64,000 nt of DNA, taken from NCBI RefSeq assembly GCF_900142995.1, contig NZ_FRCR01000005.1:1-64000 (forward strand). The letters run 5' to 3'. Origin of the DNA: Caldanaerovirga acetigignens (GTDB taxonomy: Bacteria > Bacillota > Thermosediminibacteria > Thermosediminibacterales > Thermosediminibacteraceae). The notes below the pieces were generated by a model. The model ran no database searches, was not told where the DNA came from, and worked only from the letters and a program-made list of their open reading frames with translations. This document shows, one piece after another, positions 14,939 through 24,022 of this stretch; position 1 is the first letter of the stretch, and every line of letters begins with the position of its first letter. The position numbers and the translations under genes were made by a program.

Positions 14939-16078
14939 TTATCTCGCCGCTACAGGAACGCTTAGAAACACTTCCGTTCCGCGGTTAGGAGAGGACTTTA
15001 TCTCAAACCTCCCATTTAAAAGCTGAATCCTTTCTCTCATACCTATTATACCGAAAGCTTTCCCCTGCTTTTCTGAAAAAACCTTTTCCACATCAAAACC
15101 GACACCATTGTCCCTTACGAGCACATTGACTTTGTTTTTGAGAAATTCTACTTTAATTACAACCTGAGAAGCTCTTGCATATTTTTTTACATTCGTCATG
15201 GCCTCGTGTATAACCCTGAATATGGCCACTGCCTGACCGCTTTCTAGCGGATACTCTACCCCTAAAACAGTGAGTTCCACGAAAATCCCGCAATCGTTCT
15301 GAAATATTTCCACATATTTTTTAAGTGCCGGCACAAGTCCAAGGTCATCCAGCGACATCGGCCTCAAGTCAAAAATTATCTTTCGCACATCCTGAAGGCT
15401 TTTTCTCACCATCTCCATCAAAGCCATAAGTTCCTCTCTCACTCTGCAAGGGTCCAACTCCATGAGCTTCAAACAGTACTCCGCTCTCATCACTATGTTG
15501 GCAAGGCTCTGGGCGGGACCATCGTGAATTTCTCTGGCCACCCTCTTCCTTTCCTCCTCTTGGGCCATGATTATGGAAAATCCAAGGGCCTGCCTTTGCT
15601 GGATTTCACCTATTTCGACACTTATCAACTCCAGGTCGTTGCCTAGAATCTTCAGCACCATGCCTATGTTGACGATCAGCTCTTCCGCCCGCTTTATGGT
15701 AGCTTCCAAATTTTTTAAATTTCGCTCCAGGTGATCCCGCGTAAGCCTCAGCATTTTTTCTTTTTCCCTCTTGCTCAGAAGCTCCAGTTGCTTTTCGTGG
15801 GCCTTTTCGTAGGCACTTTTTATCTCTTCTTCGCTGTACTTTTTAAATTCCCTGCTTACCTCCATCAAGTAAAGCCGCGCTTTCATGTATTCTTCTTCCA
15901 GTTTTTCCACTTCTCTTATAATCTCCGATATTTGCTTTTTTACAGAATCCAGTTCGTATTTAGTGCGTTCGTACTCCCGCCTGGCAGACTCCCCCAACTG
16001 GTAAAGCTCTTCCTTGCTCTTTTCTACTATCTTTCTCGTCTTGTTCACTATTTTTTCAAGTTTTGTAATGTCCACCAT
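14939..16078 (-). CDS. DegS-like sensor histidine kinase
   Basis: About 379 residues, cytosolic. A long N-terminal DegS-type coiled coil (residues 1-175, rich in EKLEEEY-like heptads) replaces a membrane sensor. HisKA_3 follows with the phospho-His in AREIHDGPAQSLA (about residue 185). The HATPase domain contains HEAMTNVKKYARAS, VRDNGVGFD and GIIGMRERI. MVDITKLEK at 16078 is the expected DegS start; an upstream ATG at 16114 has no ribosome site. It presumably phosphorylates the regulator encoded 29 bp downstream. Confidence 0.9.
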   Translation of the reverse strand: MVDITKLEKIVNKTRKIVEKSKEELYQLGESARREYERTKYELDSVKKQISEIIREVEKLEEEYMKARLYLMEVSREFKKYSEEEIKSAYEKAHEKQLELLSKREKEKMLRLTRDHLERNLKNLEATIKRAEELIVNIGMVLKILGNDLELISVEIGEIQQRQALGFSIIMAQEEERKRVAREIHDGPAQSLANIVMRAEYCLKLMELDPCRVREELMALMEMVRKSLQDVRKIIFDLRPMSLDDLGLVPALKKYVEIFQNDCGIFVELTVLGVEYPLESGQAVAIFRVIHEAMTNVKKYARASQVVIKVEFLKNKVNVLVRDNGVGFDVEKVFSEKQGKAFGIIGMRERIQLLNGRFEIKSSPNRGTEVFLSVPVAAR

Positions 16079-16157
16079 TTCGCACCCGTCACCGCCACCA
16101 GAATATTGCTTCATAATTTATATTCGCTATAAAATGTCCGTTTCCCTTTATAAAAAC

Positions 16158-17099
16158 TCAAGAAGTTGTCTTAAATTGCTGAACCAGAGAATCCAATTGG
16201 TTGCCAATGCGCGCAATGCGCCTTGCGGCCGTTGCTATCTCTCTCATCAATTCCGATTTTTTCCCGGCATCAGGGTCACTCGAGTCATATCTTTCCACAT
16301 AAGCCGAGCGCTGGCTTATTAAATCCGAGTTATGGATCATATCTTTCGTAATGTTTTTTATGTTGCCGAAAAGCAGCCCAAGCTGGTCCATCATAGCGTT
16401 AAAAGCACAAGCGAGCCGCCCTAGTTCGTCGTTGTTTATAATTTGCAATTTTTGGGAAAAGTCGCCGATAGAAACCCTCTCTGTTGCTACCATCAAGGCT
16501 TTGACGGGCTTTTCCACGAAATTGCGTATAACTCGTCTTACCATCAAAAGTCCGATAAGGCATACCGCAGCGTAGTTGATTATTATATAGTGCATCGTTT
16601 CTTGAAGGTACTCGGCAATGGGAGAAAAATTACAAAGAAGGTATAGGTAACCTCCCACTGTGCCATCCTCCGCGGTCACAGGCGACAAAAATACCACCGC
16701 TTTTACATTCCCCTTTTCATCCTTCATAATTTTCGACCATCCTTGGGCGGACAGTTTAATATTTGAGGGAATCGGGGCTTTTAAGCCTGCCGACGCCAGG
16801 ACCTTGCCGTCCTTTTCGAGCAAAGCCGCTTGCATCACGTATTTTTCATTCACCAAGCTGTTTACTATTCCGGAAAGGAGTTTGCTATCTTGAGTCTTTA
16901 TAGTCTGGTATGCATAACCGTTTACAGCCTTCGCTATACCCCATCCGCGGCTTTTGAATTCTTCTATAAAGGCTTCCCTGTCCCGAAGGTAAATTGTTGT
17001 CCCCATAACCCCTAAAAGCAGGGTTAAAATTAAGGTAAACCCCATGCTCAGGCGAAAGCCCAAAGAAAAATTTATCTTTCTAAATCCAATCCTCTTCAC
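16158..17099 (-). CDS. Membrane HAMP-domain sensor protein lacking an output domain
   Basis: A 313-residue protein. TM1 is about 17-37 and an extracellular sCache-like region about 40-165 (LEKDGKVLASAG, VTAEDGTVGGYLYLL). TM2 is about 168-190, followed by HAMP to about 245 (VEKPVKALMVATERVSIGDF). Only a 70-residue coiled-coil tail follows; no kinase, cyclase or MA domain is present. It may act as a membrane sensor for the cytosolic DegS-like kinase encoded just downstream; that is inference. The GTG start overlaps the DUF192 stop by 4 nt. Confidence 0.75.
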   Translation of the reverse strand: MKRIGFRKINFSLGFRLSMGFTLILTLLLGVMGTTIYLRDREAFIEEFKSRGWGIAKAVNGYAYQTIKTQDSKLLSGIVNSLVNEKYVMQAALLEKDGKVLASAGLKAPIPSNIKLSAQGWSKIMKDEKGNVKAVVFLSPVTAEDGTVGGYLYLLCNFSPIAEYLQETMHYIIINYAAVCLIGLLMVRRVIRNFVEKPVKALMVATERVSIGDFSQKLQIINNDELGRLACAFNAMMDQLGLLFGNIKNITKDMIHNSDLISQRSAYVERYDSSDPDAGKKSELMREIATAARRIARIGNQLDSLVQQFKTTS

Positions 17100-17461
17100 T
17101 TTTCATCCCCCTCCTGCAAGAATTCCACCAGGTCGCCTTCTTCCGTGCCGGTTTTGCGGCATGTTCCCGCAGCTAATTCCAACACCGCCCTTGCCCTCTT
17201 TAACACAGGCCCCAGAGTATAAGGGGGCATATCATTCACCACCCTCACCACCCTGCCGTTTTCATCGAGATACACCGCGTCGATGTAAAATCTCATGAAA
17301 TACGTATGAACGCCCTGGCAGGGCATAAGAAGAAGTCCATCGCCGCTTGCCAGATGTTTCCTGCCTATTAGGCCAATGAATCTTCTTATGCCTGTGACCG
17401 AATCAACCTTTTCGGCCAGAATCACTTGTTTTGTCCTATTTACCGCCTTCAAAAAAATCAC
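17096..17461 (-). CDS. DUF192 family protein
   Basis: A 121-residue protein with the DUF192 pattern: RFIGLIGRKHLASGDGLLLMPCQGVHTYFMRF, quoted here as RFIGLIGRKH, GDGLLLMPC and VHTYFMRFYIDAVYLD, then VLELAAGTC. Function is unknown. DUF192 genes are often found at the ends of Tad pilus loci in Firmicutes, as here directly after tadC. It starts within a few bases of the tadC stop. Confidence 0.85.
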   Translation of the reverse strand: MIFLKAVNRTKQVILAEKVDSVTGIRRFIGLIGRKHLASGDGLLLMPCQGVHTYFMRFYIDAVYLDENGRVVRVVNDMPPYTLGPVLKRARAVLELAAGTCRKTGTEEGDLVEFLQEGDEK

Positions 17462-18385
17462 CTACCGGCCAAAAACCCGCATGAGCTGGATGACCGCCGG
17501 GCCCAAAAGGATTATGAATAAGGAAGGGAAAATAAAAACCGCGATGGGGATGAGCATTTTAATAGGTGCCTTCATGACTGCTTCCTGAATGCGCTGTCGC
17601 CTTTTGTTCCTGACTTCCCGAGACTGGACCCGCATGACATTACCCATACTTATGCCAAGCTGCTCAGCCATTATCACAGAGCTTACAAAAGAAGACAGGT
17701 CGTCCACATCCAGTCTTTCAGCCATCTTTCTAAGAGCTTCTCTGCGCGGTTTTCCCATCCTGACCTCAGACAAAACCTGAGACATCTCTTCTGAAAGTAT
17801 TCCGCTGTATTTTTCTACCACCTTTGTCATCGCCCCATCAAAGCCCAGCCCTGCTTCGATGCAGACGGTAATGAGATCTAACACTTCCGGTAGTTCTTTT
17901 TCAACATTCTCCTTCCTTTTTTTAATCAACGAATTGAGAAATGCGTCGGGCAACAACCACCCTCCGAGTCCTCCAAGTGCCGATAAGGCAAGGTGCTGAA
18001 TAACGGGAAAGGCGGTTATCTCAAGTCCCAAGTATATAGCAACTCCCAGGAACCCACTTAAGAGGAATTTTAACGCCACAAATTCCCTCGGCGAAAGGTT
18101 ATAAGGCCTTCCCGCTTCGACTAACTTTTTTGTTAGGACTTCTTCGTCAAAAAGGGGTAAGAGTCTTACAGCAAATCTTGCAGTATTTTTTAATATGGGT
18201 TTGAAAACGCGGCGAAAAATGGGGACAGAAAGTTCCACTTCTCGTATCGGAACCGGAGAAGTCCCCACTATTTCTTCTAATCTCTTTTTCTCCCGAACCC
18301 GTCTTTCCAAAATAAATTTCAACGTGATATACATCGCTATAAAAGCTAAGCCGGAGATACCGGCTGGCAAAAATATGCGCTCCAT
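17462..18385 (-). CDS. tadC: Tad pilus inner-membrane platform protein TadC (T2SF family)
   Basis: A 307-residue GspF/T2SF-type membrane protein. It has an N-terminal TM (about 5-22), a conserved cytosolic segment with LPEVLDLITVCIEAGLGFDGAM (quote split: LPEVLDLITVCIEAG, LGFDGAM) and VLSEVRMGKPRREAL, and C-terminal helices about 275-300. With TadB it forms the platform on which the CpaF ATPase acts. GAGGTG precedes the ATG at 18385. Confidence 0.9.
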   Translation of the reverse strand: MERIFLPAGISGLAFIAMYITLKFILERRVREKKRLEEIVGTSPVPIREVELSVPIFRRVFKPILKNTARFAVRLLPLFDEEVLTKKLVEAGRPYNLSPREFVALKFLLSGFLGVAIYLGLEITAFPVIQHLALSALGGLGGWLLPDAFLNSLIKKRKENVEKELPEVLDLITVCIEAGLGFDGAMTKVVEKYSGILSEEMSQVLSEVRMGKPRREALRKMAERLDVDDLSSFVSSVIMAEQLGISMGNVMRVQSREVRNKRRQRIQEAVMKAPIKMLIPIAVFIFPSLFIILLGPAVIQLMRVFGR

Positions 18386-18397
18386 TTTCTCACCTCT

Positions 18398-19366
18398 TTA
18401 TACATCGATGTCCACAATTTTTCTAATCGTCAAATATCCGAGCACTTCACCGACTATTGCTATTACCAGCATAATGCGGCCCAGTGGCTCTGTGAACAGC
18501 TCCAGCAGATACGGAGGATTTGTAAGCATTATGTAAAGGCAAAGGAGCAATGGAAGTATACCAATTAAAAGCCCTGACATCCGTCCCTGCGCGGTAAGGG
18601 CCCTTATCTCCCGCTTCATATTCACCCGCTCGCGAATTACAGAAGCAATATTGTCCAAAACTTCTGCCAGATTCCCACCCACCTGCCTTTGGATAAGCAC
18701 TGCTGTTACTACAAGGTCCAGATCCCGGCTGTTCACTCTTGCCGCCATGTTCTTTAATGCCTCTTCAGTAGACGTACCAAGCCCTATTTCGCTTAAGGTC
18801 CTCCCAAATTCCTTGCCCACAGGCCCCTGAAGTTCTTTTTCTACCAGGTCCATGCCCTGCATTAGGCTGAAGCCGGACCTAAGAGAAGTTGAAAGGAGCG
18901 TGAGGGCGTCGCACATCTGATGGTTGAAGAGTGCGAGCCAACGCTGTCTTTTTCCGTTCACCATAATAAGCGGGATCACTCCGGAAAAAGCTCCAGCCAC
19001 CAGCGAAAGCTTCAGGTCAAAGGCAACGGCAAAGACAAAAGCTCCGCTGCCCATTGCCAAAAGAGCAACCATTACGATAAATTCGCCACCTTTTAAAGGA
19101 ATATCGGCCTCGGTCAGCTTCCTATCCAGGACTCTGCCTAAAGTCCTCGTGGGCGAAAGGTTTCCGGCCCATCTCAGAAAATCTCTCCAAAGACTTCTCA
19201 AATCCTGCCTTGCGGTAACCTTTTGCTTTTTCCTTACTCCAGTCTCTCCGATCTGCCGCAAACGTTCGTTCATCCGTTTCCTGTCGGGGAATATTATTTC
19301 ACTTAACCCTATTAAAGCCAGAAATACGGCGGTAAAGGTTAAAATTGCTATTTTTTGTGCAGACAT
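18398..19366 (-). CDS. tadB: Tad pilus inner-membrane platform protein TadB (T2SF family)
   Basis: A 322-residue T2SF protein with membrane helices at about 5-22, 105-150 and 270-310. The core motif includes QMCDALTLLSTSLRSGFSLMQ and GLGTSTEEAL. It is the partner of TadC. GAGGAGGG six nt before the ATG at 19366 sets the start, although this lies 68 nt inside the cpaF frame. The overlap suggests coupled translation. Confidence 0.9.
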   Translation of the reverse strand: MSAQKIAILTFTAVFLALIGLSEIIFPDRKRMNERLRQIGETGVRKKQKVTARQDLRSLWRDFLRWAGNLSPTRTLGRVLDRKLTEADIPLKGGEFIVMVALLAMGSGAFVFAVAFDLKLSLVAGAFSGVIPLIMVNGKRQRWLALFNHQMCDALTLLSTSLRSGFSLMQGMDLVEKELQGPVGKEFGRTLSEIGLGTSTEEALKNMAARVNSRDLDLVVTAVLIQRQVGGNLAEVLDNIASVIRERVNMKREIRALTAQGRMSGLLIGILPLLLCLYIMLTNPPYLLELFTEPLGRIMLVIAIVGEVLGYLTIRKIVDIDV

Positions 19367-20705
19367 CCGAGCCCTCCTCTACAGTCGAGGTAAAGAATAC
19401 CTCTCTCGGAAGATTTAATCCGTATGCCTCAAATCTATCCATGAACTTCGGAAGGACCCCGGTGGCTTCGAAAACGCCTTTCACCTTTCCGTCCTCCCCC
19501 ACGCCGGTCTGGCGGAAGGTAAAAAGGTCCTGCAGAACTATAACGTCGCCTTCCATGCCCTGCACTTCCACAATGCTGGTGATGCGCCTCGAGCCGTCCT
19601 TCAACCTGCTCTGGTGTATTATGAGGTCAATTGCCGACGCAATCTGCTCTCGTATAGCCCTCACCGGCAGGTCGACACCAGCCATCAGCACCATGGTCTC
19701 CAGCCGCGAGAGCATGTCCCTGGGCGAGTTGGCATGGCCCGTAGCAAGCGACCCATCATGACCCGTATTCATGGCCTGGAGCATATCTAATGCCTCACCG
19801 CCTCTCACTTCACCGACTATAATTCTATCCGGTCTCATCCTCAGGGCGTTTCTAACCAGATCCCTTATTGTTATCTCGCCCCTCCCCTCAATGTTAGGTG
19901 GCCTGCTCTCCAAGGTTATCACGTGGGGCTGCTGCAGTCGAAGTTCAGCCGCATCCTCTATTGTTACTATTCTCTCGGTTGGAGGAATGAAGGAGGAAAG
20001 CACGTTCAAAGTCGTCGTCTTCCCACTGCTCGTCCCGCCGGAGACCAAGATGTTGAGCCTTGCCTTTACACAAGCTTCTAAAAAAGCAGCCATTTCAGGC
20101 GTCAACGTTCCGAATCTTATCAAATCCTCTACAGTCAACGGCCTTTGAGAGAATTTACGAATCGTTATTACCGGACCTATCAGAGATATAGGCGGAATCA
20201 CGGCATTCACCCTGGAGCCATCGGGAAGCCTGGCATCCACCATGGGCATGCTCTCATCTATTCTGCGACCTATAGGGGCCACTATCCGCTCAATTATGTT
20301 CATAACGTGTTCTTCATCCCTAAAAGTCACCTCAGTGAGCTCCAAAACTCCGTTTTTTTCCACGTATACTTTGTATGGACCGTTAACCATTATTTCGTTT
20401 ACTTCAGGGTCATTGATAAAAGGGGTTATTGGCCCATAAGCTAGTATTTCGTCGATCATTTCACTTGAAATTTTAATCTTGTCTACCTTGAAAAATGTAT
20501 TATTTTCTTCTTCAGCCAGATATTTTTCCACCAGCTCTTCTATCTTTCTCTTCATTTTCGCTCCATCTTGCTTTTCTTCAGTTGGAAACTCTTTAAGCTC
20601 ATCCACAATTTTTCTATGGAGTTTTGCCTTAAATTCCAATTCCAAACGGGGATTCTTTTTTTCGACAACATTTTTGGCTACTTCTAGCCTTTTTAACAGC
20701 GACAT
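19299..20705 (-). CDS. cpaF: Tad pilus secretion ATPase CpaF/TadA
   Basis: A 468-residue PilT/VirB11-type ATPase. Walker A is SGGTSSGKTTTLN, the Asp box lies in ERIVTIEDAAELRL, Walker B in IVGEVRGGEALDML and the His box in GHDGSLATGHANSP. It powers extension, and in some systems retraction, of Flp pili. The C-terminus (beyond VFFTSTVEEGS) overruns the tadB start by 68 nt and adds a tail not expected from the family. The tail may exist only because of the overlap. Confidence 0.93.
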   Translation of the reverse strand: MSLLKRLEVAKNVVEKKNPRLELEFKAKLHRKIVDELKEFPTEEKQDGAKMKRKIEELVEKYLAEEENNTFFKVDKIKISSEMIDEILAYGPITPFINDPEVNEIMVNGPYKVYVEKNGVLELTEVTFRDEEHVMNIIERIVAPIGRRIDESMPMVDARLPDGSRVNAVIPPISLIGPVITIRKFSQRPLTVEDLIRFGTLTPEMAAFLEACVKARLNILVSGGTSSGKTTTLNVLSSFIPPTERIVTIEDAAELRLQQPHVITLESRPPNIEGRGEITIRDLVRNALRMRPDRIIVGEVRGGEALDMLQAMNTGHDGSLATGHANSPRDMLSRLETMVLMAGVDLPVRAIREQIASAIDLIIHQSRLKDGSRRITSIVEVQGMEGDVIVLQDLFTFRQTGVGEDGKVKGVFEATGVLPKFMDRFEAYGLNLPREVFFTSTVEEGSDVCTKNSNFNLYRRISGFNRVK

Positions 20706-20717
20706 CTTTCATCACCC

Positions 20718-21932
20718 TCACAAACTGAACATGCGCATGATGAGCGGTCTTTTTTTGTCTTTCTGAATTTCCTCATTTTTGAGTTCAAGCTTTTCAAAGA
20801 GCTCTTTTATACCCTCTGCCACCCTAGCGTTAGGTTGTGCCATCACAAAAGGAATACCTTGGTTTACGGCATTTTTCACAGTCTTCGAATCGGCTGGTAT
20901 AACAGCCAAAATCGGCTTACCCAAAGCCCGCTCCACATCTTTAACCTTGATTCCTTCGTTATCGTGGCAGTTCAAAACGAACCTTATCTTAAAGTCGCAG
21001 TTCAATTTCTTCAATATTTCAGCGTCTGTTTTCACATGTTTTATGGACGTGAGTTCCTGGGTCAAAACCAACACCACAATATCGCTTCTTTCCAGCACCA
21101 TGAGGTTAATTTCGCTGTAAAGCGGCGAGGCATCGATTATCAAAAAATCGAAGTTTTCTTTCATGACCTTTAAAAGCTGCTCCACATGAGTGGGGGTGAT
21201 GAGCTCCGCCTGCTCCGGCGAGAGCGGTGCCGGCAGCACTTTTACTCCAGAAATATGAGGTATTAAAAATCCTTCCACTGCCTTTATATCGATGTTCTCT
21301 TCTTCTTTTGCCAGGTCAGCCAGGCTCATCTTTGCAGAAATGTTAAGCATTATGGTGACATCTCCGGATTCCAGGTCAAAATCTAAAAGCGCCACATCCT
21401 TCTTGGTCTCTTGTGCCAACATCACAGCCAGGTTGCACGAAAGAGTAGTCCTGCCTACTCCTCCTTTTGTTGAAAAGAAGGTAATAATCTTCCCCTTTTT
21501 CTTAACAGGAAAATTCGACAAATTTACCGCAGAAGAGTTTGCGATAAGTGCGTTTCTCCTTTTTTGAGCCTCATGCACTCGCCGGATGGCATTGGCAAGT
21601 TCTTCTGCGGAAAAGGGCTTGACCAGGTATTCTCTGGCCCCTGCTGCCATGGCCTTCCTCAGATATTCGTATTCTCCCTGAATCGAAATTATTATTATAG
21701 CCGTCTGGGGAGCCACTATCGCAATCTGTTCGGTAGCCGCGATGCCGTCTAAATTCGGCATGTTGATGTCCATCAACACCACATCAGGTTTCAACTCTAC
21801 TGCCATACTCACTGCATCCTGCCCATCTATGGCCTCACCCACCACTTCGATATCTTCTTCGAAGTACAAAAGGCGCTTTATATCCTCTCGCGTTGTAGGT
21901 ATATCGTCGGCAATCAAAACCCTTATGGGCAT
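20718..21932 (-). CDS. cpaE: Tad pilus assembly protein CpaE/TadZ with N-terminal receiver domain
   Basis: A 404-residue protein. The receiver domain at 1-125 keeps the full phosphorylation set (IADDIPTTRED, VVLMDINMPNLDGI, LVKPFS), whereas many TadZ receivers are degenerate. A MinD/ParA-type ATPase follows (ITFFSTKGGVGRTTLSCNLA deviant Walker A; LLDFDLESGD; FLIIDASP). It helps place the pilus machine at the cell pole. ATG 21932 follows GGGGTG. The intact phosphosite means pilus assembly could be controlled directly by a kinase. Confidence 0.88.
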   Translation of the reverse strand: MPIRVLIADDIPTTREDIKRLLYFEEDIEVVGEAIDGQDAVSMAVELKPDVVLMDINMPNLDGIAATEQIAIVAPQTAIIIISIQGEYEYLRKAMAAGAREYLVKPFSAEELANAIRRVHEAQKRRNALIANSSAVNLSNFPVKKKGKIITFFSTKGGVGRTTLSCNLAVMLAQETKKDVALLDFDLESGDVTIMLNISAKMSLADLAKEEENIDIKAVEGFLIPHISGVKVLPAPLSPEQAELITPTHVEQLLKVMKENFDFLIIDASPLYSEINLMVLERSDIVVLVLTQELTSIKHVKTDAEILKKLNCDFKIRFVLNCHDNEGIKVKDVERALGKPILAVIPADSKTVKNAVNQGIPFVMAQPNARVAEGIKELFEKLELKNEEIQKDKKRPLIMRMFSL

Positions 21933-21945
21933 TTTTAACACCCCA

Positions 21946-22644
21946 TTATTCTAGCATTTTTTGAAGGCTGACTGGGGAAAGCGGGTTTATTTTATTATCC
22001 TGAGGCGAGCGCAGAACCAACTGGATGCTCCCCTGCTGGATGGCGAGCGCAATCTTTTCTGCATCCCTCGGTTCTACCATCAACGTTATGGTTTTCGGTT
22101 CTTCCTTGAGCTGGGCGGGGGTATCCAGGCTGGCGTTCACCGCGAGGACAGGCACGTTCTGAACCACGCTTGCCGTTACGGTGATTTTTTGTTCCGGCAG
22201 CGCGTAAGTGACTATGACATCGACGCGGTCCCCGGTATTGATAAGCCCGTGAAGTCCCACGACATTGTCTACCGGAATTGAAATCGCCCTTTTCCCCGGC
22301 TCCACTTTGGCAGAGAGCCCTGCTCCAGTTGAGGCTCTGTCCAGCAGTTTAGCAGAAAGCAGCATCTCCCCCGGATATATCTCACTGCGGCTGAGTTTCC
22401 CTACCGCACTCTTTTTTTCGGTGACTGTCCCTTCAATCAAATATGCTGCTGGTACTTCCCTGACTTCTACCATATCTTCTGTAATTATGACCCTTGGAGG
22501 GATTTTCTTTTTCGCAACCACCACCTGTCTTAAATTTTCCGTGGAGGTATAGGAAGCCTTCATTTCTCCTAGATACTCGTAAACCCCGTAACCCGCAGCC
22601 AGTGCAAAAATCAGCGACAAGACGAAAATCCACTTATTCCTCAT
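21946..22644 (-). CDS. cpaB: Flp pilus assembly protein CpaB/RcpC
   Basis: A 232-residue protein with a single N-terminal TM anchor (about 5-23). An SAF/AFP-like domain follows (VVVAKKKIPPRVIITEDMVE, YPGEMLLSAKLLDR) and then an RcpC domain (KRAISIPVDNVVGLHGLINTGDRVDVIVTY, quoted as KRAISIPVDNVVG and TGDRVDVIVTY). It is a periplasmic-side pilus assembly factor. GGAGG is well placed before the ATG. It lies 5-14 bp from cpaE in the operon. Confidence 0.88.
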   Translation of the reverse strand: MRNKWIFVLSLIFALAAGYGVYEYLGEMKASYTSTENLRQVVVAKKKIPPRVIITEDMVEVREVPAAYLIEGTVTEKKSAVGKLSRSEIYPGEMLLSAKLLDRASTGAGLSAKVEPGKRAISIPVDNVVGLHGLINTGDRVDVIVTYALPEQKITVTASVVQNVPVLAVNASLDTPAQLKEEPKTITLMVEPRDAEKIALAIQQGSIQLVLRSPQDNKINPLSPVSLQKMLE

Positions 22645-22670
22645 CTTAATCCTCCGTTTCCACGCCCAAT

Positions 22671-23609
22671 TTATTCGATAAGCCTTGCTGCTGCCAGTCC
22701 ATAATTGGGTTGGCTTGGATCTATGTTAAACTTCAGTCCATCCTGAGGTATTGTCCTTAGAAAATACCCCGTAACCACGTTTTCTCCCCCGGAGCCTTCG
22801 ACTCCCTTGAGGAGGAAAGCCGCAAATCCCACTATCCTAACCTGGGTTCTGCCTCCTGCCAGGGACTCGGGGTCAAAAACCGGCACCATCATTATCATGG
22901 GGCAGTTCGGGTCATAATGGTCCACAGTGCATTTCGGATAGTGGGGACATGCGTTTAACCGGTAACTGACGCCTTCTTCAGTAGGCCCCGACATATTGCC
23001 CGTTTCTGTGTACACCCAGTCGCCGACCCTTATAAACCCCTTGTAGCCGTATTTTAAGTTATTTTCGTAGCTGGAAGCTCCCCTAAACTCCAGGGCCAGG
23101 GCGCCGTAATTCCCCGGGGAATACTCTTCAGCCGGAGCAGATTTCAGCCGGTATTCACGCCCGAACTCCAGCACCTGGTCGGGAATACCGAAAGGCACAA
23201 TGCCGCTCATGGCAGAAACGGCGCCGAACACGGCGGAAGACCTGGCGCTGACCCACGTCGACTCAAGGCCCAGCACCTTCGCGAAACTGTAGTTCACGAG
23301 CCTTCTTGCTTCCACTGTCACCCGGCCCTGTCCGATGTCCACGGCAATCGATGCCTCTTCGGGCGAAACGCCGTTGTACTCCAGGTATTCCCGGGCTTTT
23401 GCCACGGCCGAGTCCCCGGAAGGCAGCTCTCGCGCTGCTGCAAGGGCCGCAGCATCACAGGCGGCCTTGAGCCTTGCCTTTTCGAGGGCTATTTTCCCCA
23501 CATCCACGGTCATTGCCGCCATGCCGAGCATGCCCGCCATCATGACGGCTGCGAGGAGCGCCACGGTTCCCCTTTCATCCTTAAGCATCATACCGATAAT
23601 CTTCTTCAT
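22671..23609 (-). CDS. TadG-like pilus assembly protein (TadE/G family)
   Basis: A 312-residue protein starting with the TadE/G type prepilin-like N-terminus: KDERGTVALLAAVMMAGMLGMAAMTVDVG, here as KDERGTVALLAAV followed by a hydrophobic helix to about residue 40. Next is the DAAALAAARELPSGDSAVAKAREYLEYNG region (DAAALAAARE, AREYLEYNG) typical of TadG-type proteins. No von Willebrand A domain is evident. Cysteines in CPHYPKCTVDHYDPNC (23 kb region) might bind metal or form disulfides outside the membrane. The start lies 1-2 bases from the tadE stop. Confidence 0.8.
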   Translation of the reverse strand: MKKIIGMMLKDERGTVALLAAVMMAGMLGMAAMTVDVGKIALEKARLKAACDAAALAAARELPSGDSAVAKAREYLEYNGVSPEEASIAVDIGQGRVTVEARRLVNYSFAKVLGLESTWVSARSSAVFGAVSAMSGIVPFGIPDQVLEFGREYRLKSAPAEEYSPGNYGALALEFRGASSYENNLKYGYKGFIRVGDWVYTETGNMSGPTEEGVSYRLNACPHYPKCTVDHYDPNCPMIMMVPVFDPESLAGGRTQVRIVGFAAFLLKGVEGSGGENVVTGYFLRTIPQDGLKFNIDPSQPNYGLAAARLIE

Positions 23610-23610
23610 T

Positions 23611-24015
23611 TTACTCCACCCTCATTACAGTGGCGGCTTTAAGCACCACTGGATTGGGTAAAAAACTGGAAAAAAGAGGCGTAACCGGAGTGAGATAGTA
23701 GGTCACTTCCACCTCAAATGGGATTCCGGGTACCCGTAAACTCTCTTCCGGCTCAAGTTTCGTTATCTGAAGCCTCCCGTCGGATTCGGGAAGCATTGCT
23801 GCCTCGTAAATCCCGGCCTTTATTTCGGAATCCGATTTGCCGACCGCCCCCAGCCTTGCCCCTTCCCGAGCAGCGTTGGTTATCACAATATAAGTGTGAA
23901 AAATCCTTCCGAATTCCATGACACCGAAAAGGATGAGCACAAGAAGGGGCAGCACCAGTGCGAATTCCACCACCGCTTGGCCGCGCTGGGAACGAAAAAG
24001 TTTCATTACGTCCAT
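23611..24015 (-). CDS. tadE: TadE-family pseudopilin
   Basis: A 134-residue minor pilin-like protein. The QRGQAVVEFALVLPLLVLIL segment carries the TadE cleavage-site pattern (G before a hydrophobic helix with conserved Glu), then ITNAAREGARLGAVG, the family signature. GAGGTG nine nt ahead of the ATG at 24015 supports this start; a second ATG lies at 24006. Confidence 0.9.
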   Translation of the reverse strand: MDVMKLFRSQRGQAVVEFALVLPLLVLILFGVMEFGRIFHTYIVITNAAREGARLGAVGKSDSEIKAGIYEAAMLPESDGRLQITKLEPEESLRVPGIPFEVEVTYYLTPVTPLFSSFLPNPVVLKAATVMRVE

Positions 24016-24022
24016 CCCGGCT

